Positions 16,581 to 25,133 of a DNA stretch of 64,000 nt are shown piece by piece. This DNA comes from Firmicutes bacterium ASF500 (lineage in GTDB: Bacteria > Bacillota > Clostridia > Oscillospirales > Oscillospiraceae), in contig CP097573.1 of NCBI GenBank assembly GCA_000492175.2, forward strand, positions 2,294,001-2,358,000, read 5' to 3'. A program made the translations under genes and the position numbers. The notes beneath the pieces are model-generated. The model had not been told where the DNA came from. It ran no database searches and saw nothing but the letters and a program-made list of their open reading frames with translations. Position 1 is the stretch's first letter, and each line of letters opens with the position of its first letter.

Positions 16581-17090
16581 ATGAGCTATGTAAGCCGTAA
16601 GCTTCGGGAACGGGAGTTTGTAGAGCTGACGAGGGAGCTGCTGGAGTCGGAGCAGGTGCGGATGATGGGCCGGTGGAAGCACCACGGGCCGGTCACCACC
16701 CTGGATCACTCTCTGTTTGTGGCCTTCAGCACCTACCGGGTGGCCCGGATGCTCCATATGGACGTGCGGGCCGCCGTGCGGGGGGCGCTGCTCCACGACC
16801 TGTATCTCTACGACTCCAAGGACAAGTCCGCCCATCCGGGCAATCAGTGCTTCGACCACCCCCGGTTTGCCGCCCGGAACGCCGCCGCCCTCACCGCCCT
16901 CTCCGAGAAGGAGCGGAACATCATCCTGTCCCATATGTGGCCCCTGGGCGGCGCGCTGCCCAGGTCGCTGGAGGCGTGGATGGTGGACCTGGTGGACACG
17001 GTCTGCGCCGGGCTGGAGGTGTCCCGCATCTGCCGTCCCTCCCGCCTGCGGGAGCGGCTGGGGGTGCGTCCCTTAGCGCCCGCCCTCTAA
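16581..17090 (+). CDS. HD-domain phosphohydrolase
   Basis: 169 residues with a compact HD domain: His43 (TTLDHSLFVA), His72-Asp73 (LLHDLYLYD), His118 (IILSHMWPL) and Asp136/Asp139 as candidate metal ligands. Such single-domain proteins hydrolyse phosphomonoesters or nucleotides; the substrate is not known. GAAAGGA precedes the ATG and a terminator follows, so the gene is a one-gene unit. Confidence 0.85.
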   Translation: MSYVSRKLREREFVELTRELLESEQVRMMGRWKHHGPVTTLDHSLFVAFSTYRVARMLHMDVRAAVRGALLHDLYLYDSKDKSAHPGNQCFDHPRFAARNAAALTALSEKERNIILSHMWPLGGALPRSLEAWMVDLVDTVCAGLEVSRICRPSRLRERLGVRPLAPAL

Positions 17091-17100
17091 TCATGGACAA

Positions 17101-17158
17101 ATGACCGCCTGCCCGGCACAAGGGCGGGCGGTCATTGCCGGTTCTGTCAGTTTTTTTG
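17101..17158 (+). terminator. Terminator after HD-domain gene
   Basis: ATGACCGCCTGCCC pairs with GGGCGGGCGGTCAT (one T-G pair) between 17101 and 17135; a T7 run follows at about 17151-17158, 16 bases later. The gap weakens it. Confidence 0.55.
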
Positions 17159-17205
17159 TCGGAAACGGGCGGATTTTGTTTTTTTAGAAAAAAACTCCCT
17201 GATAG

Positions 17206-17234
17206 TGGAAAAAGGGAAAATTCTATGTTATAAT
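17206..17234 (+). promoter_or_regulatory. Promoter for glmU-like/prs/pth unit
   Basis: TGGAAA (17206-17211), 17-bp spacer, TATAAT (17229-17234), 40 bp before the ATG at 17275. Confidence 0.6.
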
Positions 17235-17274
17235 GGCCCTGACATTCAAAAATATCTCAGACAGGAGAGACGCT

Positions 17275-17958
17275 ATGAACGATTATTCGGCCCCGCTTCA
17301 AGCTAAACGGGAGCAGCTTCTGGCCCAGGGAGTGCTGATGATGGACCCCGCCGCCGTCTATGTGGAGGACCAGGTGGAGGTGGGGGCCGGCACGACGCTT
17401 CTGCCCGGGACCATCCTCCGGGGAAGGACCGTCATCGGCCAAAACTGCTGTATCGGGCCCCAGGTGATGCTCACCGCCTGCACGGTGGAGGACGGGTGTA
17501 CCATCAACGCCTCCCAGTGCGAGGAGAGCGTCATTGAGCGGGACTGCCAGATCGGCCCCTACGCCCACATCCGGCCCCACTGCGTGGTGGGGGCGGGCTC
17601 CAGCATCGGGGCCTTTGTCCAGCTGAAAAACTGCAATCTGGGCAGGGGGACCAAGATGGCCCACCTGACCTATGTGGGGGACAGCGACGTGGGAGATGGC
17701 TGCAACTTCGGCTGCGGTACCATCACCTGCAACTACGACGGCTTTCAGAAGTACCGCACCACCATCGGCAGCGGGGTCTTTGTGGGCTGCAACACCAATT
17801 TGGTCGCCCCGGTGACGGTGGAGGACGGGGCCTTTATCGCCGCCGGCACCACAGTGACCCAGCCCGTCCCGGAGGACGCCATGGCCATTGGACGGGCCCG
17901 CCAGGAGGTCAAGGAGGGCTGGGCGGCGGAAAACCGGAAAAAGAAGGGGAACCGGTGA
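17275..17958 (+). CDS. Acetyltransferase-only GlmU-like protein (left-handed beta-helix)
   Basis: 227 residues that match only the C-terminal half of GlmU, which acetylates glucosamine-1-phosphate with acetyl-CoA. The hexapeptide-repeat beta-helix is clear. The residues used by E. coli GlmU acetyltransferase are present: Arg100 (PYAHIRPH), Lys118 (FVQLKNC), His130 and Tyr133 (KMAHLTYVGD), and ITCNYDG. The N-terminal nucleotidyltransferase domain of about 230 residues is absent; the ATG at 17275 has AGGAGAGA before it and a promoter just upstream, so the gene is not truncated by annotation. It keeps the Firmicute glmU-prs-pth order, so it probably replaces full-length GlmU for one of the two steps. 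Confidence 0.87.
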   Translation: MNDYSAPLQAKREQLLAQGVLMMDPAAVYVEDQVEVGAGTTLLPGTILRGRTVIGQNCCIGPQVMLTACTVEDGCTINASQCEESVIERDCQIGPYAHIRPHCVVGAGSSIGAFVQLKNCNLGRGTKMAHLTYVGDSDVGDGCNFGCGTITCNYDGFQKYRTTIGSGVFVGCNTNLVAPVTVEDGAFIAAGTTVTQPVPEDAMAIGRARQEVKEGWAAENRKKKGNR

Positions 17959-18044
17959 GGAGCCTTCCTCGCTGAAAGATAGAAGGGACAAAAGAGAGAG
18001 GACCGGCCTTCTGACCGGTTCAAAAACAGGAGGATGTAAAAGTT

Positions 18045-19028
18045 ATGATTGCACATGGCAAGGACATCAAAGTTATCGCGGGCAATTCCAACCCCGGGCT
18101 GGCCAGAGACATCTGCAAGGAGCTGGGCATCCCGCTGGGCAACTCTGAGGTGGGGGCCTTCTCCGACGGAGAGAACTTCTCCTCCATCTATGAGACGGTC
18201 CGGGGCTCCGACGTGTTCGTGGTCCAGTCTACCTGCTCCTTTGTGAAGGACGGCCGGGTCAGCTCGGTGAACGACGCGCTGATGGAGCTGCTGATCATCA
18301 TCGACGCACTGAAGCGGGCCTCCGCCGGACGGATCACCGCCGTGATTCCCTACTTCGGCTACGCCCGCCAGGATCGGAAGACCAAGCCCCGGGACCCCAT
18401 CTCCGCCAAGCTGGTGGCCAACCTGATTACCACCGCCGGCGCGGACCGGGTCCTCACCATGGACCTCCACGCCAATCAGATCCAGGGCTTTTTCGATATC
18501 CCCGTGGACAATATGCTGGGCTCCCCCGTCTTTGTGGACTACTTCAACCGCAAGTTCAAGGATGACCGGGACGACACCATGGTGGTCTCCCCCGACGTGG
18601 GCTCCGTGGCCCGGGCCCGGGCCTTCGCCCAGAAGCTGAACATGCCCCTGGCCATCGTGGATAAGCGGCGGCAGAAGGCCAACTCCTCCGAGGTCATGAA
18701 CATCATCGGCGACGTGAAGGGCAAGCGGGTCATCCTCCTGGACGACATGGTGGACACCGGCGGCTCCCTGTGCCACGCCGCCAAGGCCCTGGTGGAGATC
18801 GGCGGCGCTCAGGATGTCACCGCCTGCGCCACCCACGGCGTCCTCTCCGGCCCCGCCATCCAGCGCATTCAGGACAGCGTGCTGGACGAGGTGGTCTTCC
18901 TCAACACCATCCCCCAGAAGCCCGATGTCCGCTGTGACAAGATCCGCTACATCTCCGTGGCTCACCTCTTCGCCGAGGCCATCAGCCACATCTACATGGA
19001 GACCTCCGTGTCTCCCCTGTTCGTGTAA
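18045..19028 (+). CDS. prs: Ribose-phosphate pyrophosphokinase
   Basis: Makes PRPP from ribose-5-phosphate and ATP for purine, pyrimidine, histidine and tryptophan synthesis. 327 residues, slightly over the usual ~315. Landmarks: FSDGENFSSI, the catalytic loop YFGYARQDRKTKPRDPISAKLVAN, the DLHANQIQGFFDIPVDN stretch, and the PRPP loop VILLDDMVDTGGSL. AGGAGG at about 18029 sets the ATG at 18045. Lies 86 bp after the GlmU-like gene. Confidence 0.97.
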   Translation: MIAHGKDIKVIAGNSNPGLARDICKELGIPLGNSEVGAFSDGENFSSIYETVRGSDVFVVQSTCSFVKDGRVSSVNDALMELLIIIDALKRASAGRITAVIPYFGYARQDRKTKPRDPISAKLVANLITTAGADRVLTMDLHANQIQGFFDIPVDNMLGSPVFVDYFNRKFKDDRDDTMVVSPDVGSVARARAFAQKLNMPLAIVDKRRQKANSSEVMNIIGDVKGKRVILLDDMVDTGGSLCHAAKALVEIGGAQDVTACATHGVLSGPAIQRIQDSVLDEVVFLNTIPQKPDVRCDKIRYISVAHLFAEAISHIYMETSVSPLFV

Positions 19029-19037
19029 TATAGTTTG

Positions 19038-19061
19038 GGGCGGCCGGTACGGCCGCCCTTT
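19038..19061 (+). terminator. Hairpin between prs and pth
   Basis: GGGCGGCC and GGCCGCCC with a GGTAC loop, then TTTAT. It would partly reduce transcription into pth. Confidence 0.5.
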
Positions 19062-19081
19062 ATCAAAGCGAGGAAACGACC

Positions 19082-19675
19082 ATGTTTTTCAAAAAGGACG
19101 CGGGCGGCGTCAGCTGGCTGCTGGTCTGCCTGGGCAACCCGGGGGACAAGTATGAGAACACCCGGCACAACGTGGGCTTTATGGTGGCCGACGAGGTGGC
19201 GGACCGGCAGAGCAAGCCCATCCAGCGGCTGAAATTCAAGGCGCTGACCAACATCCTCACCATTTCCCAGGAAAAGGTGCTGGTGATGAAGCCTATCACC
19301 TACATGAACCTGTCCGGCGAGGCGGCGCGCCCGGCGGCGGACTTTTACAAAATCCCCCCGGAGCGGGTGCTGGTGGTGTCGGACGACACCGCCCTGGCGG
19401 TGGGCCGTCTCCGCATCCGAACGAAGGGCTCCGCCGGGGGTCATAACGGCCTGAAAAGCATCATTCAGCACCTGGGCACCGACCAGTTCCCCCGGCTGCG
19501 GGTGGGGGTGGGGGAAAAGCCCCACCCGGACTATGATATGGCCGACTGGGTGCTGGGAAAATTCACAGGCGAGGACAAGAAGGCGATGGACGCCTCCGTC
19601 AAGCGGGCGGCTGATGCCATCGAGTGTATCATGGCCCAGGGCATCGACCGGGCTATGGGAAAATTTAACGGTTAG
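19082..19675 (+). CDS. pth: Peptidyl-tRNA hydrolase
   Basis: Frees tRNA from peptidyl-tRNAs that drop off the ribosome. 197 residues with the catalytic set at Asn19 (LGNPG), His29 (NTRHNVGF), Asp102 (VVSDDTALAVG) and Asn122 (GGHNGLKS). An extra N-terminal stretch (MFFKKDAGG) precedes the first strand. Follows prs as in Bacillus and clostridia. Confidence 0.96.
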   Translation: MFFKKDAGGVSWLLVCLGNPGDKYENTRHNVGFMVADEVADRQSKPIQRLKFKALTNILTISQEKVLVMKPITYMNLSGEAARPAADFYKIPPERVLVVSDDTALAVGRLRIRTKGSAGGHNGLKSIIQHLGTDQFPRLRVGVGEKPHPDYDMADWVLGKFTGEDKKAMDASVKRAADAIECIMAQGIDRAMGKFNG

Positions 19676-19697
19676 GAAATGACAAGGATGTGCTGTT

Positions 19698-20387
19698 ATG
19701 AAACGTTCTGAGATTAACCGGGCTCTGAGAGAGCTGGAGGCCATGAGCGCCCAGTGCGGCTTCGCCCTGCCTCCCTTCTGCCACGTTCCGCCGGAGCGGT
19801 GGCATGAGCTGGGCCATGAGTACGACGAGGTGCGGGACTGTATGCTGGGCTGGGACATCACCGACTACGGCAAGGGGGATTTTGACCGGTTCGGCTTCTC
19901 CCTCATCACCATCCGCAACGGAAACCGGGCCATGGCGGACAAATACCCCAAGGTCTACGCCGAGAAGCTGCTGTACCTGAAGGAGGGCCAGTACGCCCCC
20001 AACCACTTCCACTGGTACAAGACCGAGGACATCATCAACCGTGGGGGCGGCAATGTGCTCATCCGGGTGTACAACTCCCTGCCTGACGAGGAGATCGACT
20101 ACCGCTCCCCCGTCACCGTCCACACCGACGGGCGGACCTATACCGTCCCCGCCGGGACCCAGATCCGGCTGACCCCCGGCGAGAGCATCCACATCCAACA
20201 GCGGCTGTACCACGACTTCTCCGTGGAGGAGGGCGGCGGGCCCGTCCTGCTGGGGGAGGTCAGCCAGTGCAACGACGACAACACCGACAACCGCTTCAAC
20301 CCCCCGGTGGGCCGCTTCCCCTCCATTGAGGAGGACGAGTCCCCCTACCGCCTGCTGTGCAACGAGTATCCCCCCGCGAAGGATTAG
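19698..20387 (+). CDS. D-lyxose ketol-isomerase family protein
   Basis: Cupin-fold sugar isomerase of 229 residues, YdaE/D-lyxose isomerase family, which interconverts D-lyxose and D-xylulose (and D-mannose/D-fructose in some members). Metal-binding positions are visible: His103 and His105 in NHFHWYKTED, Glu110, and His172 in RLYHDFSVEE; also GGEVSQCNDDNTDN near the end in the form LLGEVSQCNDDNTDNRF. Starts 22 bp after pth, so it is probably co-transcribed with it, although the functions are unrelated. Confidence 0.85.
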   Translation: MKRSEINRALRELEAMSAQCGFALPPFCHVPPERWHELGHEYDEVRDCMLGWDITDYGKGDFDRFGFSLITIRNGNRAMADKYPKVYAEKLLYLKEGQYAPNHFHWYKTEDIINRGGGNVLIRVYNSLPDEEIDYRSPVTVHTDGRTYTVPAGTQIRLTPGESIHIQQRLYHDFSVEEGGGPVLLGEVSQCNDDNTDNRFNPPVGRFPSIEEDESPYRLLCNEYPPAKD

Positions 20388-20417
20388 GACGTTCCAATTT
20401 ATCGGAGGTAACTGAGG

Positions 20418-21647
20418 ATGAGCGCGTTTGTATCGCTTTTGATCTGCCCAAACCAGCGGCTCAGACATATCCAGCCGGCGGTGAGCAATCTGTCCGTCGA
20501 TGTGATGAGACTGTACGAGCTGGACCTGTCCGGCCTGCGCTGGGCGGAATGCCGCCAGGGGGTGCTGGCCCGCTTTGAGGGAAGCTGCTATCCTGAAATG
20601 CTGGCCCGTATCCCCTCCGCCAAGCTGGAGTGTACAGTCATGCACCTCTGGTATCGGGAGGACGGCTGGGGCTTCCGGCTGTGCTTCAAGGGCTCGGTGG
20701 AGGACGCCTTTGAAGGCGCGCCTTCGGCGGACTCCCCTCCGCCCTCCGTCACACCGGAGCAGCACGCCGCCCGGCTGGCCCGGCGCTTCAAGGCGGATCG
20801 GGAGTCCCTTGCGGCGTGCCTGGCCTCCGATACGCCGGAGGAGAGCGGCCAGGAGAGTCTGGAACGGCTTTTGCGCGTTCTGGCCCCCTGGGCACAGGAG
20901 CTGCTTGCCTCCGGCCAGCTGGCCCCGGTGCGGCCCGCGCCCGCTCCGGACAGCTCTTCCCCCAAGGAGAACACCCCCTCCCTAGAGCCCGCCCAGCGGC
21001 CCCCGGAGAGGGAGCCAGGCCCGGAGGCCTGTCTGCCCTTCCTCACCGGCGTCAAGGCTCTGCGCCGGGGATGGCCCTTCCCGCTGTCCCTGCTCTACCG
21101 CCTCCTCCCCCAAAAGCGCCCCGTCCCGGAAACGGTTTCCCACCAGGACTGGACCGCCCGGGAGCTGAACGGCGTTTTGGATCAGTTCTGCTCCGGCGGG
21201 CTGGACCGGCTGGAGCTGGACTTCGCCGTGCCCGGGGAGGGGACCTATGTCCGGCGTTTGGGCAAGGCGGTGGGGCAGGCCTGCCGCCTCACCCTGGTGC
21301 TGATCCGGGAGAAGGGGCGGTGCATGTGCCTGCTGCTGGACGGCCAGGTATCGGGCGTCTACTATCTGATCGCCGACCGAAACACCTATATGACGGTGGA
21401 TATACATGACCTGAAAAAGACCGTTTTTCACGGTCAAGAGGTGGAGGCGTACACAGTCTTTGACGGGCCCCGCCCCGATGTCATCCGCCGGGAGGCGGAG
21501 CTTCTGCTGTCCCGGCTGGATTGCCGGGACGGCGTCCTCAGCGCCACTGGCCGCATGGGGGTGTGGAGCCGCCAGGTGCCGATGACCAACACACAGACGG
21601 CCAAGCGGCTCCATCAGGAGCTTCGGGACTGCTGGACGATGAAATGA
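20418..21647 (+). CDS. Uncharacterised 409-residue protein
   Basis: No family recognised. The N-terminal 110 residues look like a small alpha/beta domain (LECTVMHLWYREDGWGFRLCF). A Pro/Glu/Ser-rich linker covers about residues 165-200 (SSSPKENTPSLEPAQRPPER). The C-terminal part (about 205-409) is globular with YVRRLGKAVGQACRLTLVL and VSGVYYLIADRNTYMTVDIHDLKK. No signal peptide or membrane helix, so it is probably cytoplasmic. A ribosome binding site (GGAGG) precedes the ATG; it follows the isomerase gene by 30 bp and ends the unit at a strong terminator. Codon use matches its neighbours, so it is a real gene. Confidence 0.75.
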   Translation: MSAFVSLLICPNQRLRHIQPAVSNLSVDVMRLYELDLSGLRWAECRQGVLARFEGSCYPEMLARIPSAKLECTVMHLWYREDGWGFRLCFKGSVEDAFEGAPSADSPPPSVTPEQHAARLARRFKADRESLAACLASDTPEESGQESLERLLRVLAPWAQELLASGQLAPVRPAPAPDSSSPKENTPSLEPAQRPPEREPGPEACLPFLTGVKALRRGWPFPLSLLYRLLPQKRPVPETVSHQDWTARELNGVLDQFCSGGLDRLELDFAVPGEGTYVRRLGKAVGQACRLTLVLIREKGRCMCLLLDGQVSGVYYLIADRNTYMTVDIHDLKKTVFHGQEVEAYTVFDGPRPDVIRREAELLLSRLDCRDGVLSATGRMGVWSRQVPMTNTQTAKRLHQELRDCWTMK

Positions 21648-21653
21648 ACATAG

Positions 21654-21702
21654 ATCCCCCGGTCTTTGGACATAATCTCCAAAAACCGGGGGATACTTTT
21701 TT
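21654..21702 (+). terminator. Terminator after 20418-21647 gene
   Basis: ATCCCCCGGT...TTTGGA pairs with TCCAAA...ACCGGGGGAT (21654-21694), then ACTTTTTT. Strong intrinsic terminator. Confidence 0.88.
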
Positions 21703-21740
21703 GCACCTCTCCAAAGTTGGCAGAGACCGGCAAATTTCTC

Positions 21741-21769
21741 TTGCATCCTGGACAAATTGCCGCTATTAT
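21741..21769 (+). promoter_or_regulatory. Promoter of sugar ABC importer operon
   Basis: TTGCAT (21741-21746), 17-bp spacer, TATTAT (21764-21769). The LacI-type operator lies 16 bp downstream, ideally placed to block transcription. Confidence 0.75.
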
Positions 21770-21784
21770 TATGTCAGATGAGTT

Positions 21785-21820
21785 GGAAACGTTACCAGTA
21801 ACGATTCCGGTAACGCTTCC
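21785..21820. promoter_or_regulatory. LacI-family operator
   Basis: A 36-bp dyad whose outer arms GGAAACGTTACC and GGTAACGCTTCC are inverted copies with one mismatch. It contains the exact shorter palindrome CGTTACCAGTAACG (21790-21803). Its position just after the promoter and the lacI-type gene at the operon end (25134) make that regulator the likely ligand. Confidence 0.75.
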
Positions 21821-21860
21821 ATCACTGCTTCATCGAAATAAATTTCAGGAGGAAAATGAA

Positions 21861-23216
21861 ATGAGCAAGAGCAAAAAGATCCTGGCCTTGGCCCTCAGCG
21901 CGGCCATGTCCCTGTCTCTGCTGGCCGGCTGCGGCGGCGGCGGAGACGCCAGCGGCAAGCCCGCCGGAAGCACCGGCGGTACCAGCACCCCCGCTCCCGC
22001 CGGCAGCGGCGGCGCCAGCGGCGCGACTGGCTCCGTCTATTATCTGAACTTCAAGCCCGAGCAGGACGGCGACTGGCAGGAGCTGGCCAAGCTCTACACC
22101 CAGGAGACCGGCGTGGAGGTGAAGGTCCAGACCGCCGCCTCCGGCCAGTATGAGACCACCCTCATGAGCGAGATCGCCAAGACCGACGCCCCCACCCTGT
22201 TCCAGGTCAACGGCCCCGTGGGTCTGGCCAACTGGAAGGACTACTGCTATGACCTGTCCGGCTCCAAGATCGCCGGCGAGCTGTCCAGCGACGACTTCGC
22301 CCTGATGGACGGCAGCGCCATGTCTGGCATCGCCTACGTCATCGAGACCTACGGCATCATCGTCAACACCAAGCTGCTGGGCGACGCGGGCTACAGCCTG
22401 GACGACATCAAGTCCTTCGAGGACCTGAAGAAAGTGGCCGAGGACATCACCGCCCGCAAGGATGAGCTGGGCTTCGCCGCCTTCACCTCCGCCGGCATGG
22501 ACGGCTCCTCTGACTGGCGCTTCAAGACCCACCTGGCCAACCTGCCCATTTATTTTGAGTATGAGGCCGACGGCATCGGCGATACCGCCGCCATCAAGGG
22601 CACCTATCTGGATAACTACCGGGCCATGTGGGACCTGTATATCAACAACTGCACCTGCGCCCCCACCCTGCTGTCCGCCAAGACCGGCGACGACTCCGTG
22701 GCTGAGTTCGTCACCGAGCAGGCCGTCTTCTATCAGAACGGCACCTGGGCCTATGGCGACGTGGCCGACGTGGGCGACGAGAACCTGGGTATGCTGCCCA
22801 TTTATATCGGCGTAGGCGACGAGGCCAGCCAGGGCCTGTGCACCGGCACCGAGAACTACTGGTGTGTGAATAAGAACGCCAAGCCCGAGGACATCCAGGC
22901 CACCCTGGACTTCATGTACTGGTGCGCCACCTCCGAGACCGGCCTGGAGTATATGTGCTCCGGCGACCACATGGGCTTCGTGGTCCCCTTCAAGGGCAAC
23001 CTGGAGTCCAGCAACCTGCTGGTGAACATCGCCAACGACTACGTGTCCCAAGGCAAGACCAGCGTCAAGTGGTGCTTCCCCACCATGCCCTCTGAGGAGT
23101 GGAAGAACGTTCTGGGCTCCGCCCTGACCGCCTACGCCGCCGACCAGACCGACGCCAACTGGGAGACCGTCCGGGCCGCCTTTGTGGACAACTGGGCCGC
23201 TGAGAAGTCCAAGTAA
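21861..23216 (+). CDS. Extracellular sugar-binding lipoprotein of ABC importer
   Basis: Solute-binding protein of the carbohydrate (family 1) type, 451 residues, anchored outside the membrane. Lipobox LLAGC places the lipidated Cys at residue 24; a Gly/Ser/Thr/Pro spacer follows to about residue 57. The mature part shows the two-lobed pattern (YYLNFKPEQDGDWQELAKLYTQETG at the start; NGTWAYGDV and EDIQATLDFMYWC later). First gene of an operon with two permeases and no ATPase gene, so the importer probably uses a shared MsmX-type ATPase encoded elsewhere. malQ and glgP downstream suggest maltodextrin-like substrates (inference). AGGAGG precedes the ATG. Confidence 0.93.
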   Translation: MSKSKKILALALSAAMSLSLLAGCGGGGDASGKPAGSTGGTSTPAPAGSGGASGATGSVYYLNFKPEQDGDWQELAKLYTQETGVEVKVQTAASGQYETTLMSEIAKTDAPTLFQVNGPVGLANWKDYCYDLSGSKIAGELSSDDFALMDGSAMSGIAYVIETYGIIVNTKLLGDAGYSLDDIKSFEDLKKVAEDITARKDELGFAAFTSAGMDGSSDWRFKTHLANLPIYFEYEADGIGDTAAIKGTYLDNYRAMWDLYINNCTCAPTLLSAKTGDDSVAEFVTEQAVFYQNGTWAYGDVADVGDENLGMLPIYIGVGDEASQGLCTGTENYWCVNKNAKPEDIQATLDFMYWCATSETGLEYMCSGDHMGFVVPFKGNLESSNLLVNIANDYVSQGKTSVKWCFPTMPSEEWKNVLGSALTAYAADQTDANWETVRAAFVDNWAAEKSK

Positions 23217-23233
23217 GCTGATTTTAATGCTCC

Positions 23234-23267
23234 GGGGTGGGCGGGAGGGCCCGTCCACCCCCCTTTT
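23234..23267 (+). terminator. Attenuating hairpin between binding-protein and permease genes
   Basis: GGGGTGGGCGGG pairs with CCCGTCCACCCC around a 4-nt loop, then CCCTTTTA. It lies 17 bp after the binding-protein stop, where partial termination usually keeps binding protein in excess over permeases. Confidence 0.6.
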
Positions 23268-23376
23268 ATCCCTTTTCGCGGAGCGGGCGCCGTATTCGCT
23301 CCCCCCGCCGGAGCCAATACGGAACCCGCCCCGTTCCGCCAAGCTGTGAATTAAAAAAGGAGGTCTGGCATCCGCC

Positions 23377-24219
23377 ATGGAAAAAACCATCAAGCGGTAT
23401 TTCCCCATCTTCCTGGGCCCCACCTTCGCCGCCTTTATCATCGGCTTTATCGTGCCCTTCCTCATGGGGATCTACCTGTCCTTCTGCGACTTCCGCACTG
23501 TCATCGACGCCAAACCCAACGGCATTGACAACTACATCCGCGCCTTCCAGGATACGGATTTTGTCCACGCCTTCGGCTTCACCGCCGCCTTTACCGTGGT
23601 CACCCTGGTGCTCATCAACGTGATCGCCTTCGCCGTGGCTATGGTGCTGACCCGGGAGATCAAGGGCACCAACCTGTTCCGCACGGTGTTCTTCATGCCC
23701 AACCTCATCGGCGGCATTGTGCTGGGCTATGTGTGGCAGCTGATCTTCAACGGCATTCTGGCCCGCTATGACCTGGCCCTGAAGATTTCGGCCAAATACG
23801 GCTTCTGGGGTCTGGTGGTGGTCATCTGCTGGCAGCAAATCGGCTATATGATGATTATCTACATCGCGGGCCTCCAGTCCATCCCCGGCGAGCTCAACGA
23901 GGCCGCCGAGATCGACGGGGCCAACGGCTGGCAGAGGCTGTGGAGCGTCACCATCCCCAACATGATGCCCTCCATCACCATCTGTACCTTCCTCACCCTG
24001 ACCAACGGCTTCAAGCTCTTTGACCAGAACCTCTCCCTCACCGCCGGCGAGCCCATGAAGCAGACGGAAATGCTGGCGCTGAACATTTTTAACACATTCT
24101 ATGGCCGGGTGGGCTATCAGGGCGTGGGCCAGGCCAAGGCCGTGCTCTTCTTTATCCTGGTGGTGGCCCTGGGCCTGATCCAGCTGAAAATGACCCGCTC
24201 CAAGGAGGTGCAGCAGTAA
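23377..24219 (+). CDS. Sugar ABC importer permease 1 (MalF/UgpA type)
   Basis: 280 residues, six predicted membrane helices. The cytoplasmic EAA loop NEAAEIDGANGWQRLWSVTIP, which docks the ATPase, is present at about 174-194. The N-terminus lacks the long extra domain of MalF, as in most Gram-positive MsmF/UgpA proteins. AAAGGAGG precedes the ATG, and its stop overlaps the next ATG (TAATG). Confidence 0.94.
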   Translation: MEKTIKRYFPIFLGPTFAAFIIGFIVPFLMGIYLSFCDFRTVIDAKPNGIDNYIRAFQDTDFVHAFGFTAAFTVVTLVLINVIAFAVAMVLTREIKGTNLFRTVFFMPNLIGGIVLGYVWQLIFNGILARYDLALKISAKYGFWGLVVVICWQQIGYMMIIYIAGLQSIPGELNEAAEIDGANGWQRLWSVTIPNMMPSITICTFLTLTNGFKLFDQNLSLTAGEPMKQTEMLALNIFNTFYGRVGYQGVGQAKAVLFFILVVALGLIQLKMTRSKEVQQ

Positions 24220-25055
24220 TGAAACGTCGCAGAACAGGCGGAATGTTCGCCACTATTATCTTCTCCTTTGTATCCATCCTCTATCTGGCCCCTCTGTTCA
24301 TCGTGCTCATCAACTCCTTTAAGAAAAAGGCCTTCATCAATCTGGAGCCCTTCAAGCTGCCCACCGAGAAGAACTTCATCGGCATGGAGAATTTTACCAC
24401 CGCCATTGAAAACTACGACTTCCTCATGTCCGTGGTGTGGACCGTGGTCATGACGGTGGGCTCGGTGCTGGTCATTCTGATCTGTACCTCCATGTTCGCC
24501 TGGTTTATCACCCGGGTGAACAACCGGGCCACCAAGCTTTTGTATCTGCTGTGCGTGTTTTCCATGGTGGTCCCCTTCCAGATGGTCATGTTCACCCTGT
24601 CTCTGGTCACCGACCGGCTGAGGCTGGGCACCCCCTGGGGCCTTATCATCATCTATCTGGGCTTCGGCGCGGGGCTGGCGGTGTTTATGTTCTGCGGCTT
24701 TGTCAAGTCCATCCCCGTGGAGATTGAGGAGGCCGCCATGATCGACGGCTGCACCCCCCTGCGCACCTTCTTCTCCGTGGTCCTGCCCATCATGAAGCCC
24801 ACCTATATCTCCGTGGGCATTCTGGAGACCATGTGGATCTGGAACGACTTCCTCCTCCCCTACCTGACCCTGGACCTGAACAAGTTCAGCACCATCCCCA
24901 TTACCATCCAGCGGATGCAGGGCTCCTATGGCCGGGTGGACATGGGCGCGATCATGGCCTCCCTGGTGATGGCCATTATCCCCATCGTGATTTTCTATCT
25001 GGTCTGCCAGAAGCACATCATCAAGGGCGTGGCCGCCGGCGCGGTGAAGGGTTAA
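24219..25055 (+). CDS. Sugar ABC importer permease 2 (MalG/UgpE type)
   Basis: 278 residues, six predicted membrane helices with the EAA loop IEEAAMIDGCTPLRTFFSVVLP and the typical MWIWNDFLLPYL segment. Translation is coupled to permease 1 through TAATG. Together with permease 1 it forms the membrane channel of the importer. Confidence 0.94.
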   Translation: MKRRRTGGMFATIIFSFVSILYLAPLFIVLINSFKKKAFINLEPFKLPTEKNFIGMENFTTAIENYDFLMSVVWTVVMTVGSVLVILICTSMFAWFITRVNNRATKLLYLLCVFSMVVPFQMVMFTLSLVTDRLRLGTPWGLIIIYLGFGAGLAVFMFCGFVKSIPVEIEEAAMIDGCTPLRTFFSVVLPIMKPTYISVGILETMWIWNDFLLPYLTLDLNKFSTIPITIQRMQGSYGRVDMGAIMASLVMAIIPIVIFYLVCQKHIIKGVAAGAVKG

Positions 25056-25058
25056 GTC

Positions 25059-25087
25059 TTGCATTTTCACCGCGGACGTGCTATGAT
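25059..25087 (+). promoter_or_regulatory. Internal promoter for lacI-type gene
   Basis: TTGCAT (25059-25064), 17-bp spacer, TATGAT (25082-25087), starting 4 bp after the permease stop. It would let the repressor be made when the operon is off. Confidence 0.65.
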
Positions 25088-25133
25088 TTCACAGCTATGA
25101 TTTTTCAGTCTTAACTGAAGGAAGGGACATCGA

